From NCBI RefSeq assembly GCF_003992615.1, contig NZ_RZMY01000006.1, forward strand, positions 560,179-624,178: a DNA stretch of 64,000 nucleotides, in the 5' to 3' direction. This stretch comes from Flagellimonas beolgyonensis. Lineage in GTDB: Bacteria > Bacteroidota > Bacteroidia > Flavobacteriales > Flavobacteriaceae. Below, one piece after another: positions 25,330 to 33,509 of the stretch. A program made the translations under genes and the position numbers. Positions within the stretch are counted from its first letter, which is position 1, and every line of letters begins with the position of its first letter. The notes below the pieces were generated by a model that had not been told where the DNA came from, made no database searches, and saw nothing but the letters and a program-made list of their open reading frames with translations.

Positions 25330-26251
25330 ACTCCGGGTCAACCGTGACTTCGGGGACATCCTTTCCGTTTATTTTGATTTTCTTCGGCAGAACCTGAAAA
25401 AGTTCACCAATGTGTTTCTTAGCTATAACGGTATTTTCTTGATCGGCCTATTGATCACCAGTTATTTTTTGGTGTCCGGTTTTGTGGGCATGATCACCGA
25501 TGGCTATAACCAATATGGGGTAAGTGCCGATCCGGGCAATACAGAAACCTATGTCACTTATTTGATAACGGGTTTTGTCCTTTTTGCGTTGATTTTTATT
25601 GTTGTGGCAGGGTTCAACTATAGTTTGAGCTCTTCCTATTTGGTGAAATATGAAGAACACAAAGGAATAGATTTTGACAAAAGGGAGGTATGGCAGCACA
25701 CCAAGAAAAACTTGGGGAATACGTTGGTGTTCATTCTCTTGTTGATTCCCATCTACTTCGTCTTTTTTATTGTGGCCTTTATCATGGCCCTCATCCCGTT
25801 ACTGGGCATGATTGCCCAATACATCCTCCAATTTGCGATAACCGCTTGGATCGGGGTTTCCTTTTTCAGCATGATCAGCCAAAATAAGGGAGTGATAGAA
25901 GGGTTTTCCGAAGGTCGGAATTTGGTCATGAACAATTTTTGGCGATCGGTAGGGGTCAATTTTATTTTGGGATTGCTGAACGGCCTGCTGTTCTTCATTA
26001 TTTTGATGGTTCCTGGCATCATCATAGGTATCTACACCTTTCATGTAGTGGAAAATAATGTTGAAGTGGGCACTTCGGTGGTCGCCACTGTGATCTATAC
26101 CTTGGGCACCTGCTTATTGCTTATTTTGATGGTGTATGCCCAGTGCCTTTCCCAATTTGTGAACGGGGTGCTTTTTTATGCCCTTCATGAAAAAACCTAT
26201 AACATCAACACAAGAAGCAAAATCGAACAGATAGGTCAAACGGAACAGTGA
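25310..26251 (+). CDS. Multi-pass membrane protein of the MoxR/DUF58 cluster
   Basis: The 313-residue protein carries about six hydrophobic helices (near 42-66, 87-110, 140-165, 167-190, 220-245 and 258-285) and a short hydrophilic tail. It is reminiscent of the glycerophosphodiester phosphodiesterase membrane-domain and DUF975/DUF4013 groups, but no diagnostic motif is certain. It overlaps SpoIIM by 20 bases and the next gene by 4, implying coupled translation and a shared complex. Confidence 0.75.
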   Translation: MKDKYIELRVNRDFGDILSVYFDFLRQNLKKFTNVFLSYNGIFLIGLLITSYFLVSGFVGMITDGYNQYGVSADPGNTETYVTYLITGFVLFALIFIVVAGFNYSLSSSYLVKYEEHKGIDFDKREVWQHTKKNLGNTLVFILLLIPIYFVFFIVAFIMALIPLLGMIAQYILQFAITAWIGVSFFSMISQNKGVIEGFSEGRNLVMNNFWRSVGVNFILGLLNGLLFFIILMVPGIIIGIYTFHVVENNVEVGTSVVATVIYTLGTCLLLILMVYAQCLSQFVNGVLFYALHEKTYNINTRSKIEQIGQTEQ

Positions 26252-26967
26252 GCAATCGGTTGTACATAGTAATTTTTTTCCTCTGGGTAGGATTGGGGTA
26301 TGCCCAAAACGATACCATTGTATTGCCCGAAGATCAAAATTCGGTACTGACGGAACGAAAACTATCCGATAGTCTTAACCAAAAATACACGGGGGAAGAA
26401 TTTGACTATGATGTAAAAACGGGAGAATCGGCCAACCTCCTCAGTAGGGCCATTCGTTGGTTCCTGAATTTGGTCAGCAACACCTTTGGTTTCGACATAT
26501 CGCCACGGACGTTATTGATTTTGGAGTACATCATTTACGCCCTTATGGGCGCCTTGGTGATCTACTTGCTGGTTCGCATGTTCGTTAACGAACAGTTCAA
26601 TGCCATTTTTACCAAAAAGGCCAAATCCATTATCGATATTGACCTTTCCGAACAACATATTGAGTCCATCGATTTGGATGCCTTGATGAACGATGCCCTA
26701 AAAAACAAAGATTATCGCTTGGCGGTGCGCTATCAATTTTTGAAACTATTGAAACTTTTGTCCCAACAAAACCTGATTGCCTGGCATTTTGATAAGACCA
26801 ATTCAGACTATCAACGGGAAATAAAGGAGGGCCAACTCCAGCAAGAGTTCAAGAAAGCAACCTATCTCTACGAACACATTTGGTACGGGGAGCAGCCCTT
26901 GGACGAATCGGGCTACCAAAAAACCGATGAACGGTTCAACAAACTTAAAAACCTGATTACACGCTGA
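26248..26967 (+). CDS. DUF4129 domain protein
   Basis: The 239-residue product starts with GTG inside the preceding gene's stop (GTGA overlap). It has a signal-like helix (LYIVIFFLWVGLGYAQ), an outer segment, a membrane helix near 92-111 and a C-terminal DUF4129 domain (YRLAVRYQFLKLLKLLSQ, then YEHIWYGE). DUF4129 is usually fused to or encoded with transglutaminase-like and MoxR/DUF58 proteins; no transglutaminase domain is present here. Function unknown. Confidence 0.87.
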   Translation: MSNRLYIVIFFLWVGLGYAQNDTIVLPEDQNSVLTERKLSDSLNQKYTGEEFDYDVKTGESANLLSRAIRWFLNLVSNTFGFDISPRTLLILEYIIYALMGALVIYLLVRMFVNEQFNAIFTKKAKSIIDIDLSEQHIESIDLDALMNDALKNKDYRLAVRYQFLKLLKLLSQQNLIAWHFDKTNSDYQREIKEGQLQQEFKKATYLYEHIWYGEQPLDESGYQKTDERFNKLKNLITR

Positions 26968-26969
26968 GC

Positions 26970-28181
26970 ATGGACCGGAGATCGAAAATAATCATCGTGG
27001 TTTTTATAGTGGTGATGCTGGGCATCATCGTTACAGAAATTGTGCGTCCCAAACCCATCAATTGGCGGCCATCGTACACTGCGGTGGACAAAATCCCGTT
27101 TGGTTGCTTTGTGCTGTACAACGAACTACCAACCATTTTCCCGGAAAGCACTATTGAAACCGTTCAGGAAAGTGTGTACGATGTGTTAACGGAACGTGAT
27201 ACCCTGCAGGCAGCCAATTACATATTCATAAATGAATATATTGATTTGGACACGCAGGAAACCCATCAATTGTTGGATTTTGTCAATCAGGGCAATACCG
27301 TGTTCATTGCGGCCACCGGTTTTGGTTGGGAGTTGATGGATACGTTAAATATTGACATTGGTTCCGATTATTCGTTACAGGAAGGTACGGCTACCTTGGA
27401 CTTGACTCACGATGCGTTTACTGATCGTACCTATGAGCTGTCGCGTGGTGTGTTCAATTCCCATTTTACCAGTGTGGATTCGACCAACACCACTGTTTTG
27501 GGACACATTACTTATACCCGTAGCACCTATTTGGACGACAAACCCGAGGAAACCGTGACGCGTCCAAACTTCATCAAAACCAATTTCGGGAAAGGTCAGT
27601 TTATTCTTAGCGCCACGCCCCAGGCTTATGCCAATTATTATATGCTTAAAGGCAATGCGGATTATGTTACCCAAACGTTTTCCTATGTAACGGATCGTGA
27701 ACTGCTGTATTGGGACAATTACAAAAAAGCGGGGCGTGTGATCATCGATTCGCCCATGCGATTTGTATTGAACCAGGCTTCGCTCAAATGGGCCTATTAC
27801 TTGACCATTTTGGGCATTCTGTTGTTTGTGCTGTTCAAGGGGAAAAGGGAGCAGCGCATCATTCCCGTGGTGGAACCCTTAAAAAATTCCTCCGTGGAAT
27901 TTGCCAAAGCGGTAGGTTCCTTGTACCATCAAAATAAGGACTACACCGATTTGATCCATAAAAAAATCAATTACTTTTTGGCCGATGTCCGCAACCACTA
28001 TCATGTGGATACCGCCCAAATGAATGAGCGTACCATACAACTGTTGGCCGCCAAGTCGGGCAAAGATCTGGACCAGACCAAAAAATTGATCGAATACATT
28101 ATCCGATTGAAAAACAAAAGCTCGCACACCGAGCAGGAAAGTATAGAACTCAATAAAAAAATAACCGCATTTAAGCAGTGA
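26970..28181 (+). CDS. DUF4350 domain protein
   Basis: The 403-residue protein has an N-terminal membrane helix (7-23), an extracytoplasmic DUF4350 domain (about 40-240, with PFGCFVLYNELP and IFINEYIDLD), a second helix near 275-292 and a cytoplasmic tail containing HHL-like residues (NYFLADVRNHYHVD). In the same family from other bacteria the tail is thought to contact the MoxR ATPase; this is inference. It follows the DUF4129 gene after 2 bases. Confidence 0.86.
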   Translation: MDRRSKIIIVVFIVVMLGIIVTEIVRPKPINWRPSYTAVDKIPFGCFVLYNELPTIFPESTIETVQESVYDVLTERDTLQAANYIFINEYIDLDTQETHQLLDFVNQGNTVFIAATGFGWELMDTLNIDIGSDYSLQEGTATLDLTHDAFTDRTYELSRGVFNSHFTSVDSTNTTVLGHITYTRSTYLDDKPEETVTRPNFIKTNFGKGQFILSATPQAYANYYMLKGNADYVTQTFSYVTDRELLYWDNYKKAGRVIIDSPMRFVLNQASLKWAYYLTILGILLFVLFKGKREQRIIPVVEPLKNSSVEFAKAVGSLYHQNKDYTDLIHKKINYFLADVRNHYHVDTAQMNERTIQLLAAKSGKDLDQTKKLIEYIIRLKNKSSHTEQESIELNKKITAFKQ

Positions 28182-28184
28182 TCT

Positions 28185-29183
28185 ATGGAAGAACAAGAAA
28201 CACAAGACGACGGACTTCAGTTTAATTCCCGAGTGGACCTGACCAAACTTCAGGAAGCTGTGGGCCAGATAAAATCTGAATTGGGCAAAGTGATCATCGG
28301 GCAACAGGACATGATCGAATTGTTGATCATCTCCATTTTGGCCGATGGACATTCGTTGATAGAAGGTGTCCCCGGAGTGGCCAAAACAGTGACCGCCAAA
28401 CTATTGGCCAAAACCATGAACGTGGATTTCAGTCGGATTCAGTTTACGCCCGATTTAATGCCCAGTGATATTTTGGGGACTTCCATCTTCAATGTGAAAA
28501 CTTCGGAGTTTGAGTTCAAGAAAGGCCCCTTGTTCTCCAACATCATTTTGATCGACGAGATCAACCGTGCCCCGGCCAAAACCCAAGCTGCCTTATTCGA
28601 GGCCATGGCCGAACGGCAGATTACCATGGATGGCATCGAGTATGGCATGCAGCCTCCCTTTTTGGTGTTTGCCACCCAAAACCCCATTGAACAGGAAGGC
28701 ACGTATCGCTTGCCAGAGGCCCAATTGGACCGATTCCTCTTCAAGATCAATGTGTACTACCCAAGCCTGGAAGAAGAAATCCAAATTCTGGAAAGCAAGC
28801 ATGAACAAAAGACCAAAGTGGAGGAAGATTTGGTAAGTACCTTGCTATCGGCAGCCGAGATAGCGGAATATCAAAATACCATAAGGTCCATTATAGTGGA
28901 GAAGAATCTTCTGAAATACATAGCATCCATTGTGGACAACACCCGTTCCAATGCCAATTTGTACCTAGGGGCCTCACCACGAGCTTCCATTTCAATCATG
29001 GAGGCATCCAAGGCGTTGGCAGCCATCAATGGACGGGATTTTGTAACCCCGGAGGACATTAAAAAAGTAGCTGCCCCTGTTTTGGCACACCGCATCATGC
29101 TCACCCCGGAACGTGAAATGGAAGGGTTGACCGCGGAGCAAGTGGTAAAACAGATTGTGGACAGCATTGAAATTCCAAGATAA
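28185..29183 (+). CDS. MoxR-family AAA+ ATPase
   Basis: The 332-residue AAA+ protein has Walker A EGVPGVAKT (60-68) and Walker B IILIDEIN (120-127), the sensor region LVFATQNPIEQEGTY and the C-terminal lid. MoxR ATPases act as chaperones that activate or assemble VWA-containing or membrane partners; here the partner is probably the DUF58 protein starting 5 bases downstream. It is cytoplasmic and likely works at the membrane with the other products of the operon. Confidence 0.95.
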   Translation: MEEQETQDDGLQFNSRVDLTKLQEAVGQIKSELGKVIIGQQDMIELLIISILADGHSLIEGVPGVAKTVTAKLLAKTMNVDFSRIQFTPDLMPSDILGTSIFNVKTSEFEFKKGPLFSNIILIDEINRAPAKTQAALFEAMAERQITMDGIEYGMQPPFLVFATQNPIEQEGTYRLPEAQLDRFLFKINVYYPSLEEEIQILESKHEQKTKVEEDLVSTLLSAAEIAEYQNTIRSIIVEKNLLKYIASIVDNTRSNANLYLGASPRASISIMEASKALAAINGRDFVTPEDIKKVAAPVLAHRIMLTPEREMEGLTAEQVVKQIVDSIEIPR

Positions 29184-29188
29184 TCCCC

Positions 29189-30523
29189 GTGAAAAAAATC
29201 TTTAGGCCCATATATCTTCAAAAACGGTTCTTCATGGTCTTAACGACCTTAGTGGCTGGCTTTGTGGTTTCCTTTATGGTTCCCAATCTATATGGAGCCC
29301 TTAAGATTCTTTTCTTTTTGTTCTGTTTGCTGCTCTTGGTCGACCTGCTTTTGCTTTTTGCATCCAAGGGAAAAATTGAAGGCCATCGCATATTGACCGA
29401 CAAACTTTCCAACGGGGATGAAAATTTGATTCAATTGCAGTTAGGAAACACCTATCTCTTCCCAGTGACGCTAAAAATCATTGATGAAATTCCCATCCAA
29501 TTTCAAAAACGGGATTTTGGTCTACAAAGTAAACTGAACAAGGGGCAGGCCAAACTATACCAATACCACCTTCGACCCACAGAACGTGGCGTGTATTCCT
29601 TTGGAAGCCTAAATGTTTTCGCGATATCCCCGATTGGTTTTTTGGCCAAAAAATATAGGTTCGACCAAGAACAGGAAGTGCCTGTTTATCCCTCCTTTTT
29701 GCAATTGCAGAAATACGACCTCATCGCTTTCACCAACCGATTACACGAATATGGCTTGAAAAAAATCCGACGGATCGGGCATACCATGGAGTTCGAACAA
29801 ATCAAGGATTATGTTTTGGGCGATGACATCCGTAACATCAACTGGAAAGCGACCGCCAAACGCAGCCAATTGATGGTGAACCAATATCAGGATGAAAAAT
29901 CGCAGCCTATCTATTCGGTCATCGATAAAGGACGGGTAATGAAAATGCCCTTCAACGGCCTGAGCCTTTTGGATTATGCCATCAACGCCACCTTGGTGAT
30001 CAGCAACATCGCCTTGAAAAAACAGGATAAAGCCGGGATGTTCTCCTTCAGCGATAAAATCGAAAACAGGGTGGTCGCAGAGCGACGCAGTTCACAAATG
30101 AACTTGATTTTGGAAACGCTTTATAATCTGGAGACCAATTTTATCGAAAGTGATTTCAGCAGATTGTATGTGGATGTGAAACGTAGCCTGAACCAGCGCA
30201 GCCTACTCTTGCTCTACACCAATTTTGAAACCTTGGATGCGCTGCACCGACAGCTCCCCTATTTGGTGGCCATGGCCAAGCAACACCTTTTGGTGGTGAT
30301 TTTTTTCGAGAATACCGAACTGAATGAATTTGCCACCCAAAAAGCGGAGACGGTCCATCAAATTTTTGAACAGACGATAGCCGAAAAATTCATTTATGAG
30401 AAGAAATTGATCGTGAACGAATTACGCAAACATGGTATACAAACCATCTTGACCAAGCCCGAGGACCTGACCATTAATACCATCAACAAATATTTGGAAA
30501 TTAAGGCGCGTGGGCTTATTTAA
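29189..30523 (+). CDS. DUF58 domain protein, VWA-like
   Basis: The 444-residue protein starts with GTG. Two membrane helices lie near 17-30 and 36-58; a soluble part contains the DUF58 core GDDIRNINWKATAKRSQLMV (about 210-229) followed by a von Willebrand A-like fold (PIYSVIDKGR with an Asp in the metal-site position). DUF58 proteins are the usual MoxR partners. It is the last gene of the operon, and its final 8 bases overlap the convergent downstream gene. Confidence 0.92.
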   Translation: MKKIFRPIYLQKRFFMVLTTLVAGFVVSFMVPNLYGALKILFFLFCLLLLVDLLLLFASKGKIEGHRILTDKLSNGDENLIQLQLGNTYLFPVTLKIIDEIPIQFQKRDFGLQSKLNKGQAKLYQYHLRPTERGVYSFGSLNVFAISPIGFLAKKYRFDQEQEVPVYPSFLQLQKYDLIAFTNRLHEYGLKKIRRIGHTMEFEQIKDYVLGDDIRNINWKATAKRSQLMVNQYQDEKSQPIYSVIDKGRVMKMPFNGLSLLDYAINATLVISNIALKKQDKAGMFSFSDKIENRVVAERRSSQMNLILETLYNLETNFIESDFSRLYVDVKRSLNQRSLLLLYTNFETLDALHRQLPYLVAMAKQHLLVVIFFENTELNEFATQKAETVHQIFEQTIAEKFIYEKKLIVNELRKHGIQTILTKPEDLTINTINKYLEIKARGLI

Positions 30524-30992
30524 GATCCGCCAGTTGCGAAGAAAGCCCGAGTGTATTCAAACTGGGCAACTTTCCTTCGAAGAATACCAGTTCCGTTTTG
30601 GGCTCTGGAATCAGTAGTTTGTTCTTTTTCGATTTTCGGTGGGCATAGCTGCCACGAAGCCGTTTTTTATCATCCTTTTTAGCGAAAAGGTCAATCGTCA
30701 CACCCACTGTTACACCACCCAAAATGGTAGCTGCGAGATCATCATTGTCCCATCCATTGTTGCTCTGGCCTGCATCAACGGTTTCCTTGGCCAACCCGAT
30801 CAGGGTGCTTCCTGCCACGGAACCCACAAAGGTCCAAATACGATTACCATCAGAAGCTTGCTTAGCGATACCGGCTCCGGCCAAACCAAATAAATTTCCT
30901 CCCAAAAAATGAAGGGCTTTGTCCCGTTCCACTTGCCCATGGCAATGCAGAGCGAGCACAAAAAGGAGTAGTGTGGGGATTAGTGTTCTCAT
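30516..30992 (-). CDS. Secreted DUF2279/YfiM-like protein
   Basis: The 158-residue product has a signal peptide (MRTLIPTLLLFVLALHCHGQ) and the pattern DKALHF, KETVDAG and WDNDDLAATILGG, which fits DUF2279/YfiM-like proteins, with short hydrophobic segments that may insert in a membrane. The ATG complementary to 30990-30992 was chosen because it puts the signal peptide at the N-terminus; an upstream in-frame ATG adds 7 residues. It is convergent with DUF58 (8-base overlap). Confidence 0.72.
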   Translation of the reverse strand: MRTLIPTLLLFVLALHCHGQVERDKALHFLGGNLFGLAGAGIAKQASDGNRIWTFVGSVAGSTLIGLAKETVDAGQSNNGWDNDDLAATILGGVTVGVTIDLFAKKDDKKRLRGSYAHRKSKKNKLLIPEPKTELVFFEGKLPSLNTLGLSSQLADLK

Positions 30993-31011
30993 TGCGCAGC
31001 GTAAATGTATC

Positions 31012-31030
31012 AAAAGTTTCGTAAACTTTT
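31012..31030. repeat. Inverted repeat AAAAGTTT-CGT-AAACTTTT
   Basis: Perfect 8-base arms with a 3-base spacer lie between the stop of the nitronate monooxygenase gene and the start of the DUF2279-like gene, both on the minus strand. It could be the terminator of the first or an operator for the second gene. No extended T tract follows. Confidence 0.45.
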
Positions 31031-31041
31031 AACGCAAAGTG

Positions 31042-31983
31042 CTAATAGTCTTGAATTTCCGCTTTGGCGGCATGGAATTCCGCCATCAGATCGTTTACGA
31101 TTTGTGCAGCAGGCTTAATGTCATGGATCAATCCCGATACTTGGCCAATTTCCAGTTCCCCTTCCTCGGTATCGCCTTCGAACATGCCTTTTTTTGCCCT
31201 TCCCCTTCCCAACAAGGCTTTCAGTTCTTCCACCGATGCCCCTTTGGCATAAGCGGCTTGCACATCGCTATAAAATTTATTTTTCAACAATCGAACAGGG
31301 GCCAATTCCTTTAGTGTCAGATGGGTATCCCCTTCTTGTGCATTGACCACCCATTGTTTAAAGATATTATGGGAAGAAGCTTCGGGACTCGCCACAAACC
31401 GGCTTCCGACCTGCACCCCATCGGCACCAAGTACCATGGCGGCCAACATGGCCCTCCCTGTGGCAATGCCCCCTGCAGCAATCAAGGGAATATTAATTTT
31501 TTCCTTCACGGATGGAATCAGTACCATGGTGGTGGTCTCGTCCCTACCGTTGTGTCCACCAGCTTCAAAACCTTCGGCGACAACAGCATCCACCCCAGCT
31601 TCCTGTGCTTTTAGGGCAAATTTGACACTGCTTACCACATGCACCACGGTTGTCCCCTTTTCCTGAAGAAAAGTGGTCCAAGTTTTTGGATTACCGGCCG
31701 AGGTAAACACGATTTTTACCCCTTGGTCCACGATAATTTGCATCAACTGTTCAATATCGGGATACAACATGGGCACGTTCACCCCAAAAGGTTTGTCGGT
31801 AGCCTTCTTGCACTTTTCTATATGCTCCTTCAAAACCTCAGGATACATACTACCCGCCCCGATGAGCCCCAATCCCCCGGCATTGGATACGGCTGAGGCC
31901 AAGCGCCAACCACTGGCCCAGACCATGCCGCCTTGCACTATGGGATACTCAATACCGAAAAGTTGGGTGATTTTATTTTGCAT
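31042..31983 (-). CDS. Nitronate monooxygenase / FabK-like FMN flavoprotein
   Basis: The 313-residue TIM-barrel flavoprotein opens with the family motif YPIVQGGM and contains AEGFEAGGHNG, with the likely catalytic histidine, and LIAAGGIATG followed by GADGVQVGSRF for FMN phosphate binding. Family members oxidise alkyl nitronates such as propionate-3-nitronate or, as FabK, reduce enoyl-ACP. No fatty acid genes are adjacent, so detoxification is a little more likely, but the two cannot be separated from this sequence alone. Confidence 0.87.
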   Translation of the reverse strand: MQNKITQLFGIEYPIVQGGMVWASGWRLASAVSNAGGLGLIGAGSMYPEVLKEHIEKCKKATDKPFGVNVPMLYPDIEQLMQIIVDQGVKIVFTSAGNPKTWTTFLQEKGTTVVHVVSSVKFALKAQEAGVDAVVAEGFEAGGHNGRDETTTMVLIPSVKEKINIPLIAAGGIATGRAMLAAMVLGADGVQVGSRFVASPEASSHNIFKQWVVNAQEGDTHLTLKELAPVRLLKNKFYSDVQAAYAKGASVEELKALLGRGRAKKGMFEGDTEEGELEIGQVSGLIHDIKPAAQIVNDLMAEFHAAKAEIQDY

Positions 31984-32014
31984 GAAGTATTCTACCTAAA
32001 TTTTGCAATGGGTC

Positions 32015-32086
32015 AAACTGAACTTGTTTCAGTTTCCCATCAAAATAAAAAATAATATTCAAAGGATTCTGAAATAAATTCAGAAT
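32015..32086. repeat. Pair of REP-like stem-loops
   Basis: Two near-related palindromes lie 30 bases apart: AAACTGAA-CTTGT-TTCAGTTT (32015-32035) and ATTCTGAA-ATAAA-TTCAGAAT (32066-32086). Both share the CTGAA/TTCAG core, and the second ends in AATGACG. Such TTCAG-cored palindromes are typical of interspersed intergenic repeats in Bacteroidota. They fill the gap between mnmA and the nitronate monooxygenase gene. Confidence 0.65.
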
Positions 32087-32110
32087 GACGCTGAGATACA
32101 CAATAAGTTG

Positions 32111-33301
32111 TTACGAAATCACCCCAGAACCTACCAATTCTTCGCCCACATACCAAGCTACAAATTGCCCTTCGGTAATGGCGGATTGCGCTTCCTTAAA
32201 ATCCACATACAATCCATTCTCTACTTTGTAGAGAGTCGCTTGCTGCAAAGGCTGGCGATAACGGATACGAGCCATCACTTCCATGGTTTCATCCGGTTGT
32301 AAAACCAAATCGGGTCGCACCCAATGTAGTTCATCTTCCTTCACAAAAAGGGTATGTCTGAACAATCCCGGATGAGTCTTGCCCTGTCCGGTATAGATGA
32401 TATTTTTATCCACGTCGGTTTCGATCACAAACAAAGGTTCCTTGGTACCTCCAACGTTCAATCCCTTGCGTTGCCCAATGGTAAAATAATGCGCCCCTTG
32501 ATGCTCGCCAACCACTTTGCCATCCTCTAGGGAGTACTCCGGTTTGGCAGCTTGAAAAGCCAACTTCTCCTTTTCGTTATGAAATTCGGGCGTGGCCACT
32601 GCAAATTGCGAGGCTGTACTGGGCACTTCCACGATCACCCCTTTTTTGGGTTTCAACTTTTGTTGCAAAAAATCGGGCAGATGTACTTTGCCCACAAAGC
32701 AGAGCCCTTGGGAATCCTTTTTGTCGGCAGTGATCAAATTATGTTCCGCGGCTATTTGTCGTACCTCAGGTTTCAACAATTCTCCAATGGGAAACAACGT
32801 TTTGGCCAATTGCTCTTGCGATAACTGACATAAGAAATAGGATTGGTCCTTATTGGGGTCTTTCCCTGCCAACAACTGATAGGTTTCGGTACCATCTGCA
32901 TTTTTGATGATGCCTTTCCTGCAATAATGTCCGGTAGCCACATAATCGGCACCCAACTGTAAGGCAATTTTAAGGAACACATCGAACTTGATCTCACGGT
33001 TGCAAAGTACGTCCGGATTAGGGGTACGGCCCCTTTCGTATTCATTGAACATATAATCTACGATACGCTCCTTGTATTGGGCACTCAAATCCACGGTCTG
33101 GAACGGGATTCCCAATTTTTCAGCCACGATCAATGCATCATTACTATCCTCCAACCATGGACATTCCTCGGAAATGGTCACGGAATCATCATGCCAGTTC
33201 TTCATAAAAAGACCAATGACCTCGTAGCCCTGTTCCTTCAAAAGATAAGCAGCAACACTGGAATCCACTCCACCGGAAAGCCCTACAACAACCTTTTTCA
33301 T
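32111..33301 (-). CDS. mnmA: tRNA-specific 2-thiouridylase
   Basis: The 396-residue enzyme thiolates U34 of tRNAs for Lys, Glu and Gln. The ATP pyrophosphatase loop SGGVDSS is at 9-15; catalytic cysteines are C100 ([12 protein letters not shown]) and C201 (SQGLCFVG). A short insertion ([14 protein letters not shown]) after the first strand is seen in Bacteroidota members. The C-terminal beta-barrel is complete. A -7 box (TATTTTTG) lies 18 bases upstream of the ATG. Confidence 0.96.
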   Translation of the reverse strand: MKKVVVGLSGGVDSSVAAYLLKEQGYEVIGLFMKNWHDDSVTISEECPWLEDSNDALIVAEKLGIPFQTVDLSAQYKERIVDYMFNEYERGRTPNPDVLCNREIKFDVFLKIALQLGADYVATGHYCRKGIIKNADGTETYQLLAGKDPNKDQSYFLCQLSQEQLAKTLFPIGELLKPEVRQIAAEHNLITADKKDSQGLCFVGKVHLPDFLQQKLKPKKGVIVEVPSTASQFAVATPEFHNEKEKLAFQAAKPEYSLEDGKVVGEHQGAHYFTIGQRKGLNVGGTKEPLFVIETDVDKNIIYTGQGKTHPGLFRHTLFVKEDELHWVRPDLVLQPDETMEVMARIRYRQPLQQATLYKVENGLYVDFKEAQSAITEGQFVAWYVGEELVGSGVIS

Positions 33302-33319
33302 TGCAATGATTTAAGGCTA

Positions 33320-33327
33320 CAAAAATA
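33320..33327 (-). promoter_or_regulatory. -7 box TATTTTTG of mnmA
   Basis: This is an exact TAnnTTTG match on the minus strand, giving a leader of about 10-13 bases. The upstream -33 region is T-rich but has no clear TTTG. Confidence 0.5.
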
Positions 33328-33509
33328 CGAAAAGCTTTAGGAAAAAAGCACTCCTATTAGTTAATGAAAAAGACAATTTCCAACTAGCTGGCCCTGATCA
33401 AAAAGTGTATTTTGTTAAATTTTTTCAATAAAATGTTAAACAAAATGATAATTTTTATGTTTAAACTTATTTTTAAACAGTTAAACAAAACATTAACAAC
33501 AACAATCTC

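Noticed and set aside
33302..33509. Repeats GTTAAACAAAA and GTTTAAAC in the fasciclin leader as an operator
   Set aside because: The segment is extremely AT-rich, so short repeats of this type are expected by chance; the spacing of 45 bases does not suggest paired binding.
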